Shown here piece after piece: positions 1 to 9,182 of a stretch of 64,000 bases of DNA. Under the pieces are notes generated by a model. That model was given only the letters and a program-made list of their open reading frames with translations. It was not told the DNA's origin and did not search any database. This DNA is from Persephonella sp. KM09-Lau-8 (lineage in GTDB: Bacteria; Aquificota; Aquificia; Aquificales; Hydrogenothermaceae). The DNA lies in the NCBI RefSeq assembly GCF_000703085.1, contig NZ_JNLL01000001.1, positions 1,240,001-1,304,000 of the forward strand. Direction: 5' to 3'. The translations under genes were made by a program, and so were the position numbers. Position 1 is the first letter of the stretch; each line of letters starts with the position of its first letter.

Positions 1-2
1 GC

Positions 3-107
3 AAATATTACAGTATAGATAAGTTAGCATCCTTAGATAAGGATTTTGAGGATGTCACCCAAAGTGAAGGAATTAAACTAATTCAGAATGTAAGCGACAT
101 AGAATAA
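3..107 (+). CDS. C-terminal end of an unknown protein (partial)
   Basis: An open frame enters from the left edge and reads 34 codons to a TAA at 105-107, ending in NVSDIE. Composition (acidic, Lys/Ile rich) matches real genes nearby and the next start lies 50 bases downstream, so it is probably the tail of a gene in the same orientation. Too short to assign a family. Confidence 0.45.
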   Translation, partial: KYYSIDKLASLDKDFEDVTQSEGIKLIQNVSDIE

Positions 108-157
108 ACGTTGTTTTATGATACAATTAGTAAAAATCCAGCAGGCAGGTGATTATT

Positions 158-607
158 ATGGATATGAATGAAAAAGACCTTATGAAAAATCCTTTTATGA
201 CAAATATGAAATTTCTCCAGCAAGCCGAGGAGGAAACAGAATTCCAGAGAATCCTAAAAATTCTTACAGTCCCTTCCAAAAGCGGTATCTATATATCAAG
301 ATACGACCTGAGAAAAATGGGGGCACTACTTGGTGTTAATCTCCCAATCAGAGAAAGAAAAGAGATGCTTAAAGACCTGTTTATCTATGCAAAGCAGATG
401 GATAAACTAAAGGATTTCCTTGATATTATCATTAATTTTATAGATTACAGAATTTCCCAGTATAATGAAATCACAGACCAGTTTCCCAAAACCCAAAAAC
501 TCACTTCCCAGTGGGTCAAAAAAGCTAATGCTCTAAAACAATTTCTTGAAAACATGAAAAAAGAAGTTGATATTTATAAAGATGTTAAACCAAATCCTCC
601 GTTTTGA
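158..607 (+). CDS. Conserved-looking hypothetical protein, 149 aa
   Basis: No family recognised. The protein is soluble, helical and lysine-rich, with no signal peptide, membrane segment or metal motif. A GTG at 149 is in frame, but AGGTGA at 147-152 sits 5 bases before the ATG at 158, so that ATG is the better start. The middle (about residues 40-100) is rich in amphipathic helices, with a DFLDIIINFIDYR stretch. The last 23 bases overlap convergently with ribD, so the two 3' ends share DNA. It follows a partial gene on the same strand and could be co-transcribed with it. Confidence 0.7.
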   Translation: MDMNEKDLMKNPFMTNMKFLQQAEEETEFQRILKILTVPSKSGIYISRYDLRKMGALLGVNLPIRERKEMLKDLFIYAKQMDKLKDFLDIIINFIDYRISQYNEITDQFPKTQKLTSQWVKKANALKQFLENMKKEVDIYKDVKPNPPF

Positions 608-1706
608 CAGGATATAACTCAAAATAGATATCCGGTGGAAGCCTTTTTATTCCTTCCACCCTTAATTTTAAGGCATCCTGTATATCTTCTACTCCTAATT
701 TTCCAACTGCAGATATACCGTCTTCTCCTATAAGTTTAGGGGCAACAAACAGAGAAATTTTGTCATAAACTCCTGAAGTTATAAACTCGGTTATTATTGA
801 TTTCCCCCCTTCAACAAGCAGATGCATAACCTCAAGTTCATAAAGCTTTTTCAAAATATCATTAATATCAAATCTACCTTCTTTTAGAGGAAGTTTAATT
901 ATTTGTATATTTTCTCTATTTTCAAAAGGTTTTAATTGTTTCTCAGGAATATCCTCTGCCACGAAAACAATAGTTTTTGCATTTCTGTCAAATATGTTGT
1001 AATCAGGAGAGGTTTGTAGATACTTATCTACAAGCACCCTTAAAGGCTGTTTTTTTGATGGATAGTTTCGCACAGTTAATTGAGGATTATCTGATAGGGC
1101 TGTTCCAGCACCAACTAAAACTGCTGTAGCTTCTTTCCTTAACCTGTGGGCAAACTTTCGGGCTTTTTCCCCTGTAATCCATTTAGATGAACCTGTTTTC
1201 GTAGCTATTTTTCCATCTAAAGTCTGGGCTATTTTTAGATGAACAAAAGGTCTTTTTTCCCTTATATAAACAAAAAAATCTTCATTAAGCTTTCTGGCTT
1301 CCTTTTCCAGAATACCAGTTTCCACCTGAATACCCTGTTTTCTTAAAATCTCTATCCCTTTACCTGCCACCTGAGGATTAGGGTCTAAAGTAGCAACTAC
1401 GACTCTTTTTATACGATTATCAATTATTGCCTCTGTGCAGGGTGGAGTTCTTCCATAATGGCAGCATGGCTCAAGGGTTACATACATTGTAGAACCGGTT
1501 ATATCAAAGCCTTTTGAGAGGGCATCCTTTATAGCCTCCCTTTCTGCATGGGGCATTCCAGCCTTTTTATGATAACCTTTCCCTATAATTTTTCTATCTT
1601 TAACTATAACGGCTCCTACTGCAGGATTTGGATGGGTATATCCTTTGCCCTTTTTTGCTTCTTGTAGAGCTATTCTCATAAATTTTTCATCTATATTTTT
1701 CATCAT
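585..1706 (-). CDS. ribD: Bifunctional riboflavin biosynthesis protein RibD (deaminase/reductase)
   Basis: Catalyses two riboflavin steps in the cytoplasm: deamination of the diaminopyrimidine product of GTP cyclohydrolase II, then NADPH reduction of the ribosyl side chain. The N-terminal half has the zinc deaminase motifs PHAERE (His and Glu near residue 55) and PCCHYGRTPPC (two Cys zinc ligands). The C-terminal reductase half begins near residue 145 with RPFVHLKIAQTLDGKIA, and VEGG lies near residue 300. Length of about 373 aa is normal for full RibD. The start is uncertain: GTG 1712, ATG 1706 and ATG 1703 are all in frame with a weak GGTG upstream; I chose 1706. It is divergent from polX. 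No other riboflavin gene is in the window. Confidence 0.95.
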   Translation of the reverse strand: MMKNIDEKFMRIALQEAKKGKGYTHPNPAVGAVIVKDRKIIGKGYHKKAGMPHAEREAIKDALSKGFDITGSTMYVTLEPCCHYGRTPPCTEAIIDNRIKRVVVATLDPNPQVAGKGIEILRKQGIQVETGILEKEARKLNEDFFVYIREKRPFVHLKIAQTLDGKIATKTGSSKWITGEKARKFAHRLRKEATAVLVGAGTALSDNPQLTVRNYPSKKQPLRVLVDKYLQTSPDYNIFDRNAKTIVFVAEDIPEKQLKPFENRENIQIIKLPLKEGRFDINDILKKLYELEVMHLLVEGGKSIITEFITSGVYDKISLFVAPKLIGEDGISAVGKLGVEDIQDALKLRVEGIKRLPPDIYFELYPVKTEDLV

Positions 1707-1767
1707 TTGCACCAGATTTTCATTAGAGCTATCTTAATTTTATCTAAAAAATAAACAGGGAGAAAAA

Positions 1768-3534
1768 ATGTATAACATCAACAAAGACCTTGCAAATATT
1801 TTCAAAAAAATGGCCGCAATTTATGAGTTTTTAGATGATAGATTCAGGGCTATGGCATATCAGAGGGCAGCCCACATAATAGAAGACCTTCCAGACGATG
1901 TCAGAAACTACATAGCCACAGGTAAACTATACACTATCAGGGGAATAGGTCCATCTATCGCCTCAAAAATAGAAGAGTATGTCCAGACAGGAAAAATCCA
2001 GAAATATGAAGAGCTAAAAAAGCAGGTTCCAGAAGATTTCATAGAGCTTATAGATTTGCCAGGATTTGGCCCTAAAACATTAAAAAGAATTTATGAAGAA
2101 TTAGGAATAACCACAAAAGAAGAACTAATCAAAGCCCTTAAAGATGGTAGAATTGAACAGCTTGAAGGATTTGGGCCCAAAAAAGTAGAAAATATGCTAA
2201 AAGGCCTTCAGATGTATGAGATATCCAAAAGAAGAATACTTCTGTGGGAAGCCCTCCAGATATCAAAATATCTTATTGAAAAACTAAAATCCAATTTAAA
2301 AGAAATACACAAAATAGAGGTTGTAGGTAGCACACGAAGAAGAAAAGAAACCATAGGAGATCTGGATATTCTTGTAACAGCAGATGACAAAGACAGGCTT
2401 AAAATAATGGATTTTTTCACATCTCTGGAAGAGGTTTCAGAAATTTTAGTAAAAGGTCCCAAAAAATCCTCTGTAATTATGAAATTTGAAGACAAAGAAA
2501 GGCAGGTTGACTTGAGGATATTTAAGGATGAGGAATGGGGAGCAGCCCTTCAGTATTTTACAGGTTCAAAACAGCACAATATCCACCTGAGAGAAATAGC
2601 AAAAGAAAAAGGCTTAAAAATCAATGAATACGGGGTTTTCAAAGTAGATACAGAAGAAAAAATAGCCGGAGAAACAGAAGAAAGCGTTTATAAAGCTGTA
2701 GGAATGGACTGGATACCTCCAGAGCTACGGGAAGACAGAGGCGAAATAGAAGCTGCCATGGCACATAAACTTCCCAAATTAGTAGAACTTAAGGATATAA
2801 AAGGAGATTTACATGTTCATTCCACATGGTCTGATGGGGTTGCATCAATAAAAGATATAGTAGAGTTTGTAAGAAATAACTATAAATATGAGTATATAGT
2901 AATAACAGACCACTCAAAATCACAGAGAGTAGCCCATGGTCTTGATGAAGAAAGACTTCTTGAAGAAATAAAAGAAATAGAACTGATTAATAAAATGGCA
3001 GGTCTGGATTTTGTAAAAAAAGGAATAGAAGTTGATATTTTACTTGATGGTAGCTTAGACCTGTCAGACGAGGTTTTATCCCAGCTTGACTGGGTTGTTG
3101 CATCTGTCCACAGCCATTTTAACAGAGACAATACAGATAGAATTATAAAAGCTATGGAAAATCCTTATGTAAATGTGATTGGACACCCTACAGGTAGACT
3201 TATAGGACTTAGAGATCCATATCCAGTTGATATGGATGCTGTTATAAAAGCTGCAAAAGAAACTGGAACAGCACTGGAAATCAATGCCCAACCAAGGAGA
3301 ATGGATATAGATGATATATGGGTCAGGAAGGCAGTTGAGGAAGGTGTAAAGCTTGTAATCTCAACAGACGCCCACAATTTTGGGAATTTTGCATATATGG
3401 AGATAGGTGTTGCTGTTGCCAGAAGAGGGTGGGCAACTAAAAAGGATATCCTGAATACAAAAAGCTGGAAACAGATTCAAAAATTTGTTAATGCAAAAAG
3501 GAAAAAATTTGGAGCAAAGCTGGTGAGTAAATAA
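1768..3534 (+). CDS. polX: DNA polymerase X family protein with PHP domain
   Basis: Bacterial/archaeal family X polymerase, a gap-filling repair enzyme. N-terminal helix-hairpin-helix motifs (IRGIGPSIASKI near 60, LPGFGPKTL near 98, EGFGPKKVE near 130) contact DNA. The nucleotidyltransferase core has VVGSTRRRKETIGDLDILV (about 183-200), with GS and the DxD metal ligands. The C-terminal PHP domain starts at GDLHVHSTWSDG (about 342) and contains later metal-binding HSH and STDAH motifs; in relatives it carries 3'-5' exonuclease activity. The 588 aa length is typical (570-590). ATG follows AGGGAG by 6 bases. Its TAA overlaps the ATG of the next gene by one base, suggesting coupling. Confidence 0.95.
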   Translation: MYNINKDLANIFKKMAAIYEFLDDRFRAMAYQRAAHIIEDLPDDVRNYIATGKLYTIRGIGPSIASKIEEYVQTGKIQKYEELKKQVPEDFIELIDLPGFGPKTLKRIYEELGITTKEELIKALKDGRIEQLEGFGPKKVENMLKGLQMYEISKRRILLWEALQISKYLIEKLKSNLKEIHKIEVVGSTRRRKETIGDLDILVTADDKDRLKIMDFFTSLEEVSEILVKGPKKSSVIMKFEDKERQVDLRIFKDEEWGAALQYFTGSKQHNIHLREIAKEKGLKINEYGVFKVDTEEKIAGETEESVYKAVGMDWIPPELREDRGEIEAAMAHKLPKLVELKDIKGDLHVHSTWSDGVASIKDIVEFVRNNYKYEYIVITDHSKSQRVAHGLDEERLLEEIKEIELINKMAGLDFVKKGIEVDILLDGSLDLSDEVLSQLDWVVASVHSHFNRDNTDRIIKAMENPYVNVIGHPTGRLIGLRDPYPVDMDAVIKAAKETGTALEINAQPRRMDIDDIWVRKAVEEGVKLVISTDAHNFGNFAYMEIGVAVARRGWATKKDILNTKSWKQIQKFVNAKRKKFGAKLVSK

Positions 3535-3932
3535 TGGCTATTAAGAGTCTCTCCTTTATAGGAGAGGATTTGGATACAAAGGTTTTTCAGATATACAAAG
3601 AAATACTTGGAGATAAAGAATATGAAAAAATACGGGATTTTATATCCTTCTACAAAATAACGATAGAAATTGAGGATGATAAACTAAAAATTCTCCAGTT
3701 CTTTCATAAAGACCAGAAATGGCAGGAAATTTATTGCTTCAATCTAAAAACAAAACAGATTTTAAATAAAATAGAAAAATCTAAGCTTTTAAAGGAATTA
3801 TACTACGAAAATAGTATTATTATTCAAAATGCAGAAGATGAACTAAAAAGAACAGCAAATATAATAATTGCCCTGCTTTCCCTTATTATAGGTGCTGTAG
3901 CTGCTTTGATTTTATTAAATATAAACTGGTGA
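3534..3932 (+). CDS. Hypothetical tail-anchored protein, 132 aa
   Basis: No family recognised. The protein is soluble-looking and charged for 105 residues and ends with a single hydrophobic helix (IIIALLSLIIGAVAALILL) just before the C terminus, which suggests a tail anchor in the inner membrane with the bulk in the cytoplasm. Its ATG shares a base with the polX stop (TAATG), so the two are probably translated from one mRNA. Function unknown; a link to DNA repair is only implied by the operon. Confidence 0.75.
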   Translation: MAIKSLSFIGEDLDTKVFQIYKEILGDKEYEKIRDFISFYKITIEIEDDKLKILQFFHKDQKWQEIYCFNLKTKQILNKIEKSKLLKELYYENSIIIQNAEDELKRTANIIIALLSLIIGAVAALILLNINW

Positions 3933-4020
3933 TTTTATATTACTTTGATTTAAGACTAAAAATTTGAAATCTGGATTGAAAATTTTACAAAGAATTCTAC
4001 GAAAATCTAACTTTAATGAA

Positions 4021-4045
4021 AAGAAAAAAGGGGGCTTAAGCCCCC
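4021..4045 (-). terminator. Rho-independent terminator of the beta-propeller lipoprotein gene
   Basis: GGGGG-CTTAAG-CCCCC at 4030-4045. On the minus strand the stem is followed by TTTTTTCTTTT, so it terminates the minus gene ending at 4052. On the plus strand the 3' side has no T run, so it is a weaker stop for the polX operon. Confidence 0.85.
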
Positions 4046-4051
4046 AGAAGA

Positions 4052-6784
4052 TTATTTAAATGAAGATACATCAAGAAGTAGTAGACCTTTTGAGCCGTCA
4101 GCTACAAATCCAATAGATTTATCTCCATCAATCACAGAAGAATAAGATTCACCTGGAGTATCAAGCATTCCCAGAACCACAGGATTAGCTGGGTCTGATA
4201 TATTTAAGATTACAAGCCCTTTTTCCACGTCAGACACAAAAGCTACCTTTCCATCTGTAGAAATCTTAATAGCATTTGCAAAAATAGGATCTGTAGGATC
4301 TTCTTTATAAGAAAGGCTACCAACTTCATTATAAGACGTTGCATCAAATACCTTAATTCCGTTCCGTCCTGCAGCTACATAGATATAGTTTCCATTTATT
4401 GCTACACTATCTTGAAGACCTATTCCTGTAGAAATCACCTGCTCTTCTGTTGGATTAGCAGGATCAGAAACATCAACTATAACAACACCTCTCTTGATAT
4501 CGCCAAGAATGGCTTTTTGTCCATCAGGTGTGAGTTCAACAGTTCTTATGTCATTTCCACTTGAGGCAGAAGTATTTCCATCATCAAGACTTCCCACTTC
4601 TGAGTTATCAGAAATATTAAAAATTCTCAATCCTGCTGTTCCTTCTGCAACAAATAGCAATCCTTTATTTTCATCTAAATAAACATCATGTGCAGCATCA
4701 CAATTTGCATTTTCATTGTTACATGCATCTCCAGAACTTTGGACGGGAATGTTAGCTATATTGTTAGGTGTTCCTTTTGTAGATACATCGTATACATCTA
4801 TACCTCCTGATAAAGTTGCCACATAAGCTGTATTTCCGTCATTGCTTACAGCAACACTATTAGCATATTTTGTTGGATCCCATCCACAATCATTAAGTGT
4901 TTTTGGATTCGCTGGATCACTTACATCTGCAACCCTAAGACCACAATAAGCATCCGCTATCAATGAATAAAGTTTATCTTTTGTTGTTGTAAGGTCAATA
5001 GCTGCATAAGTACTTGCATATCCAAGAACAATAGGTGGAATAAGGTCTGTTGCTATAGATTTTACCCCCTTGTCATTATCCGTAACTATTGCATAGGTTC
5101 CATTATCTTTTAAAGCAACTCCATTTACAGAACCATCTGTATTTACAAAACCATCAACTTCTGGTTTTGATGGGTCAGATATATCTGCAGAGATTAATCC
5201 ATTATCTCCATCAGGTATAAATAATTTTTCCTTTTCTGGAGAAACCACAATATCTGATGGAACACTTCCCTTTGGAAGGTCTTCAACATTTAACAGAACA
5301 GGATCTTCTGGGTTACATAATGCGTAGGTTAAAAGGTAAGCTTTTGCTTGAGCTGGGTCAGGGTTGTCTTCCTGAACCGTTACATAGGCATATTTTCCAT
5401 CTGGAGAAACCGCTACAGCCTGTGCTTTACCGTATTCTGAGGTATCATCTGTGTTTAAGTTTTCAAGCTTGTTTCCATCTCCGTTTTCATCATTAGGGTC
5501 AATTTTGAATGTTACAAGACCATTTTCTCCGTCAGCAACGTAAGCATATTTACCATCTTCAGATGCAGCGACATCATTTGCATCTGAAGTTGCACCTGTT
5601 GGTTTTGTTTCTATAGTTATTAATTCATTTCCTGTATTGTTCGGGTCAGCTTTGAGGAGTGCAACTCCTTCATCTCCATCAGCAACCACAACATAATCAT
5701 TTGTTCCATTATTAACAACATCAAGTGCTTTAGCTGAACCTTTTGTATTATCTCCATCTGGGTCAACAGTTGCTACATTTGTAGGGTCTATTTTGTCTCC
5801 ATCATTATTATCATCAAGATCAAGCATTGCTACACCATCATCTCCACCTGCAAGGTAAGCATATTCACCATCTGTTGAAGGTTTTAAATCTTTAGGTGTG
5901 GTAACTCCAGTATCAATAGGAGATGGATTTTTCTGTTCCATATTTTCAGGGTCAGAAATATCAAACACACTCATTTTTCCGTCATCATTGACAACATAAG
6001 CATATTTACCATCTGGAGATGTTGCAGCATTCTTTGCATTTCCACCTGTATCTTCCTCATCAAGAACAGGGTTTGCTGCAAGGAGAGGTAATTTACCATC
6101 TTTTATATCTTCAGCAATATCATCAACATGCCCTTTAAAAGGTGGTTTTACAGCATTTTTGTCATTATTATCTGTTGGATCAAAGGTAAGAGTGTCTAAG
6201 TTATCAACTGTTCCATCATTATTGACATCATCAACCAAACCTTTGGCTGTTTTATCTAATTCTTTATCAATGTCTTCTGGATTATAATTTCCCTCATCTG
6301 CAGCTCTCGTAAGATCAGGTAAAACTTTTTCAGCAGCTATTTCACTGATAGGAGAAAGTGAAAAATCATTCTGCGCAGCAGCTGTTTTGATATCCTCTCC
6401 TTTCGCCAACGCTCTAAGTTTACCCTTATTTTCAGAACATGTATTGTTCACACAATCCTGACCATCTGTTGCTTCATAAAGATAAAGTTTATTTGGATCA
6501 AGTTCATCTGCATGGGTATTAAACTTTCCATTAGCATCAGAAGTCTCTGTCCATTTTAAAACAGGATTTCCATTATCATCGATTTCATAAATCTTTACAG
6601 TTGAATCTTTTACAGAACCTGTTAATTTAACACTTCCTTGATATTGAGCAGTAGCACCACCACTATTGTTATCACCAGGTGACTTAGTAGATCCTCCACC
6701 TCCATCACTACAACTGAACATTACAGCCCCTGCCATTGTTAGGGCAAGGAACTTTCCTGTAAATAATGCTTGTTTTAACTTCAT
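4052..6784 (-). CDS. Large secreted LVIVD-repeat beta-propeller lipoprotein, 910 aa
   Basis: Predicted cell-envelope lipoprotein built of beta-propeller blades. The N terminus is a signal peptide with VMFSC, an imperfect lipobox, then a Gly/Ser linker. From about residue 250 onward, repeats recur every 40-50 residues with the pattern DGKYAYV followed by GLxxxDISDPxxP, the LVIVD/YVTN-type blade. Residues 185-215 carry Asp/Asn-rich loops like calcium-binding dockerin/EF-hand loops (VNNDGTVDNLDT), and DDNNDGDKID and DENGDGNK occur between blades. Cys pairs are present (DCVNNTCSE, DACNNENANCD). ATG follows AAGGGGGG. It is a lone gene with its own terminator. Propellers of this type bind proteins or ligands at the surface; the partner is unknown. 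Confidence 0.85.
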   Translation of the reverse strand: MKLKQALFTGKFLALTMAGAVMFSCSDGGGGSTKSPGDNNSGGATAQYQGSVKLTGSVKDSTVKIYEIDDNGNPVLKWTETSDANGKFNTHADELDPNKLYLYEATDGQDCVNNTCSENKGKLRALAKGEDIKTAAAQNDFSLSPISEIAAEKVLPDLTRAADEGNYNPEDIDKELDKTAKGLVDDVNNDGTVDNLDTLTFDPTDNNDKNAVKPPFKGHVDDIAEDIKDGKLPLLAANPVLDEEDTGGNAKNAATSPDGKYAYVVNDDGKMSVFDISDPENMEQKNPSPIDTGVTTPKDLKPSTDGEYAYLAGGDDGVAMLDLDDNNDGDKIDPTNVATVDPDGDNTKGSAKALDVVNNGTNDYVVVADGDEGVALLKADPNNTGNELITIETKPTGATSDANDVAASEDGKYAYVADGENGLVTFKIDPNDENGDGNKLENLNTDDTSEYGKAQAVAVSPDGKYAYVTVQEDNPDPAQAKAYLLTYALCNPEDPVLLNVEDLPKGSVPSDIVVSPEKEKLFIPDGDNGLISADISDPSKPEVDGFVNTDGSVNGVALKDNGTYAIVTDNDKGVKSIATDLIPPIVLGYASTYAAIDLTTTKDKLYSLIADAYCGLRVADVSDPANPKTLNDCGWDPTKYANSVAVSNDGNTAYVATLSGGIDVYDVSTKGTPNNIANIPVQSSGDACNNENANCDAAHDVYLDENKGLLFVAEGTAGLRIFNISDNSEVGSLDDGNTSASSGNDIRTVELTPDGQKAILGDIKRGVVIVDVSDPANPTEEQVISTGIGLQDSVAINGNYIYVAAGRNGIKVFDATSYNEVGSLSYKEDPTDPIFANAIKISTDGKVAFVSDVEKGLVILNISDPANPVVLGMLDTPGESYSSVIDGDKSIGFVADGSKGLLLLDVSSFK

Positions 6785-6916
6785 GTTATACCCCCCTTCT
6801 TAAGGTTAATAATTCTTATTACTTATTATTAATAATCTTATAACTTATTTATCTGGCAGTATTATACATCTAAAATTTTTAAATTTCTATTATTCCCCCC
6901 AGATGTAGTAAAATAT

Positions 6917-6952
6917 TTATTTCCTGAAATATTTTCGTATTATTTCCTGAAA
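6917..6952. promoter_or_regulatory. Tandem 13-base direct repeat between divergent lipoprotein and gltX genes
   Basis: TTATTTCCTGAAA occurs at 6917-6929 and again at 6940-6952, exactly 23 bases start to start, about two helical turns. It lies in the 200-base divergent intergenic region, close to the gltX start. The spacing suits a dimeric regulator binding one face of the DNA, but this is inference. No consensus -35/-10 pair stands out around it. Confidence 0.4.
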
Positions 6953-6988
6953 AGTTTATAGCTTAATTACTTATAAATGGAGGTCAAG

Positions 6989-8425
6989 TTGATAAGAGTA
7001 AGATTTGCACCAAGTCCAACAGGATACTTGCATTTGGGAAATGCAAGAACAGCCCTGTTTAATTACATATATGCCAGACATACAGGGGGAAAACTTGTTC
7101 TAAGAATTGAGGATACCGACAAAGAAAGGTCAAAAAAAGAATATGAAGAGATGCTAATAGATGACCTTAAATGGCTTGGAATTGAATGGGATGAGGGTCC
7201 AGATGTAGGTGGAGAGTACGGACCTTACAGACAATCTGAAAGAACAAAAATTTATAACGAGTATGTTGAAAAGTTAAAAGAAAGCGGACATATATATAAA
7301 TGCTTCTGCACTCCTGAAGAACTTGAGGAAGAAAGAAAAAAAGCACTTGCAGAAGGAAGGCCTCCAAGATACTCAGGAAAATGTAGAAATCTTACACCTG
7401 AGGAAATAAAAAAATATGAAGAGGAAGGCAAACCTTACGTATGGAGATTTAGGGTGCCTGATGGAGAATATATTGTTTTTGAAGATTTAATAAAAGGAAC
7501 AGTTGAAATAAATGTTGATGAGTTTGGGGATTTTGTGATAGTCAGGTCTGATGGCTCACCTGTTTATAACTTTGTTGTGGTTGTTGATGATGCTCTAATG
7601 AAAATTACCCATGTTATAAGGGGAGAAGACCATTTATCAAATACTCCAAAGCAGATTCTTATTTATAGGGCTCTGGGATTTAAAGAGCCTAAATTTGCCC
7701 ATCTGCCGATTATTTTAGGAGAAGATAGAAGTAAGTTATCCAAAAGACATGGTGCTGTTTCAGTCAGAGCATTTAGAGATGACGGATATGTTTCAGAAGC
7801 AATGTTCAATGGGCTTGCCCTTCTTGGCTGGCACCCAAAAGGAGATAACGAGGTTTTATCAAAAGAAGAAATAATTGCTGAATTTGATATTGAGGATGTT
7901 CATAATGCCCCTGCAGTTTTTGATAGGGCAAAACTAAAATGGCTTAATGGTGTTTATATCAGGGAAAAATTAGACCTTGAAGACCTTACCAGAAGGGCTA
8001 TTCCATTTTTTGAGGGATTTGGATATAAGGCAGATTTTGAGTATTACAAGAAGGTAATGGAAGCTATCAGAGATAGCCTTGAAACATTAATGGATATAGA
8101 AGAAAGGGCAAAACCATTCTTTGTTGATGATTTCCATTACTCAGAAGAAGGTAAAAAATTTCTTGAGGATGAAAGTGGATACAAAGTTGTTCAGTTATTC
8201 TATGAAAAAATAAAGGACAGAAATCAGATTACAAAAGAAGATTTCAAAAAGATTACAAAAGAGATACAAAAAGAACTTGGAGTAAAAGGAAAAGGATTAT
8301 TCATGCCTATTAGAGTAGCACTTACAGGAGAAACCTCAGGTGTAGATATCGCAACATTGGTAGAAGTTATAGGCATCGAAAGGGTAAAACACAGACTCCA
8401 AAGGGCACTGGAGTATTTTGGATGA
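6989..8425 (+). CDS. gltX: Glutamyl-tRNA synthetase
   Basis: Charges tRNA with glutamate; a tRNA-Glu gene is also in this window. The class I signatures are FAPSPTGYLHLGNAR (HIGH-type motif near residue 16) and DRSKLSKRHG (KMSKS-type, near 245). CFC and GKC in the 105-135 region are possible zinc ligands. Length of 478 aa is normal. ATG 6977 is in frame, but GGAGGT at 6979-6984 lies inside that extension and sits 5 bases before TTG 6989, giving MIRVRFAPSPTG, the usual N terminus; TTG is therefore preferred. The 3' end overlaps the next gene by ATGA. Confidence 0.96.
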   Translation: MIRVRFAPSPTGYLHLGNARTALFNYIYARHTGGKLVLRIEDTDKERSKKEYEEMLIDDLKWLGIEWDEGPDVGGEYGPYRQSERTKIYNEYVEKLKESGHIYKCFCTPEELEEERKKALAEGRPPRYSGKCRNLTPEEIKKYEEEGKPYVWRFRVPDGEYIVFEDLIKGTVEINVDEFGDFVIVRSDGSPVYNFVVVVDDALMKITHVIRGEDHLSNTPKQILIYRALGFKEPKFAHLPIILGEDRSKLSKRHGAVSVRAFRDDGYVSEAMFNGLALLGWHPKGDNEVLSKEEIIAEFDIEDVHNAPAVFDRAKLKWLNGVYIREKLDLEDLTRRAIPFFEGFGYKADFEYYKKVMEAIRDSLETLMDIEERAKPFFVDDFHYSEEGKKFLEDESGYKVVQLFYEKIKDRNQITKEDFKKITKEIQKELGVKGKGLFMPIRVALTGETSGVDIATLVEVIGIERVKHRLQRALEYFG

Positions 8426-8850
8426 TACGCTGGATTACAGATTATCTTGGGGGCAGTAGAGCCCCTGAACCAGAAGAACTAAAAATCTGGAAAGAAGAAG
8501 GGGTCGATACGATTATAAACTTGCTAAAAGGAGATTATGGGGATTTTATTGCCCAAAAACAAAAAGAAATGGGATTTGAGGTTATAAGAATTCCTTTTGA
8601 TATGTATCAGATTATTCCTGAGGAAGATTTCCTGGCTGTTTATCAGTATATTGATGAGATAAAAGACAATAAAAAAGTGGTTGTCCACTGCAAATACGGT
8701 CAGGCAAGAAGTGGAACATTTCTGGCAGGTTATCTTATCCACTCTGGCAAAAGCTATGAAGAAGCTTTAAACACAGTAATGGCAAAAGAATTTCAGCCTT
8801 CAACTTTTCATCAGATTAACTTTTTACAAAATCTTGCCAAGAAAAAATGA
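8422..8850 (+). CDS. Dual-specificity-type protein tyrosine phosphatase
   Basis: Small cytoplasmic phosphatase of the cysteine-based superfamily. The signature loop HCKYGQARSGT holds the nucleophile Cys90 and Arg96 (CX5R). The N-terminal GGSRAPEPEELKIWKEEGVDTIINL resembles DSP/atypical archaeal PTPs. It overlaps gltX by 4 bases and the next gene by 4 bases, so it is part of a gltX operon. Its substrate could be a phosphotyrosine or phosphoserine protein; nothing in the neighbourhood names it. No bacterial Tyr kinase is nearby. Confidence 0.88.
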   Translation: MIRWITDYLGGSRAPEPEELKIWKEEGVDTIINLLKGDYGDFIAQKQKEMGFEVIRIPFDMYQIIPEEDFLAVYQYIDEIKDNKKVVVHCKYGQARSGTFLAGYLIHSGKSYEEALNTVMAKEFQPSTFHQINFLQNLAKKK

Positions 8851-9182
8851 TAGACCCTCAAAAACTAAAGAAGCTTAAGTTTTTAGTAGACGAAAATAGT
8901 ATAAAACAGGCTGACGAAAATTTTTTAAAAGGTATAAGGCATATTAAAGAAAGGCATTACACAGAAGCAATAAAATGGTTTCAGCTTTCTGAATGTCCAG
9001 AAAGTCCATTAATTATTGCCGCTCTTGCATTTAAAGTTGGTGATGAGTTTTTATTTGGAGAATATATAGAAGAACCGTTCGTTAAAAAATGCGGTGGAGA
9101 CATTTACTTGATTTATAATGATAACAAAATTCCTTTAACTAAAGAAAATCTGTTAAAACTTAGAGAAAGTTTAAAAGGCTAA
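8847..9182 (+). CDS. Small TPR-like hypothetical protein, 111 aa
   Basis: No named family. About residues 22-60 look like one or two tetratricopeptide-like helices (GIRHIKERHYTEAIKWFQLSE), and the rest is a compact alpha/beta segment. There is no signal peptide. ATG overlaps the phosphatase stop (ATGA), so it is likely the third gene of the gltX operon and may act with the phosphatase. Its 3' end overlaps the convergent Yip1-like gene by 12 bases. Confidence 0.75.
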   Translation: MIDPQKLKKLKFLVDENSIKQADENFLKGIRHIKERHYTEAIKWFQLSECPESPLIIAALAFKVGDEFLFGEYIEEPFVKKCGGDIYLIYNDNKIPLTKENLLKLRESLKG

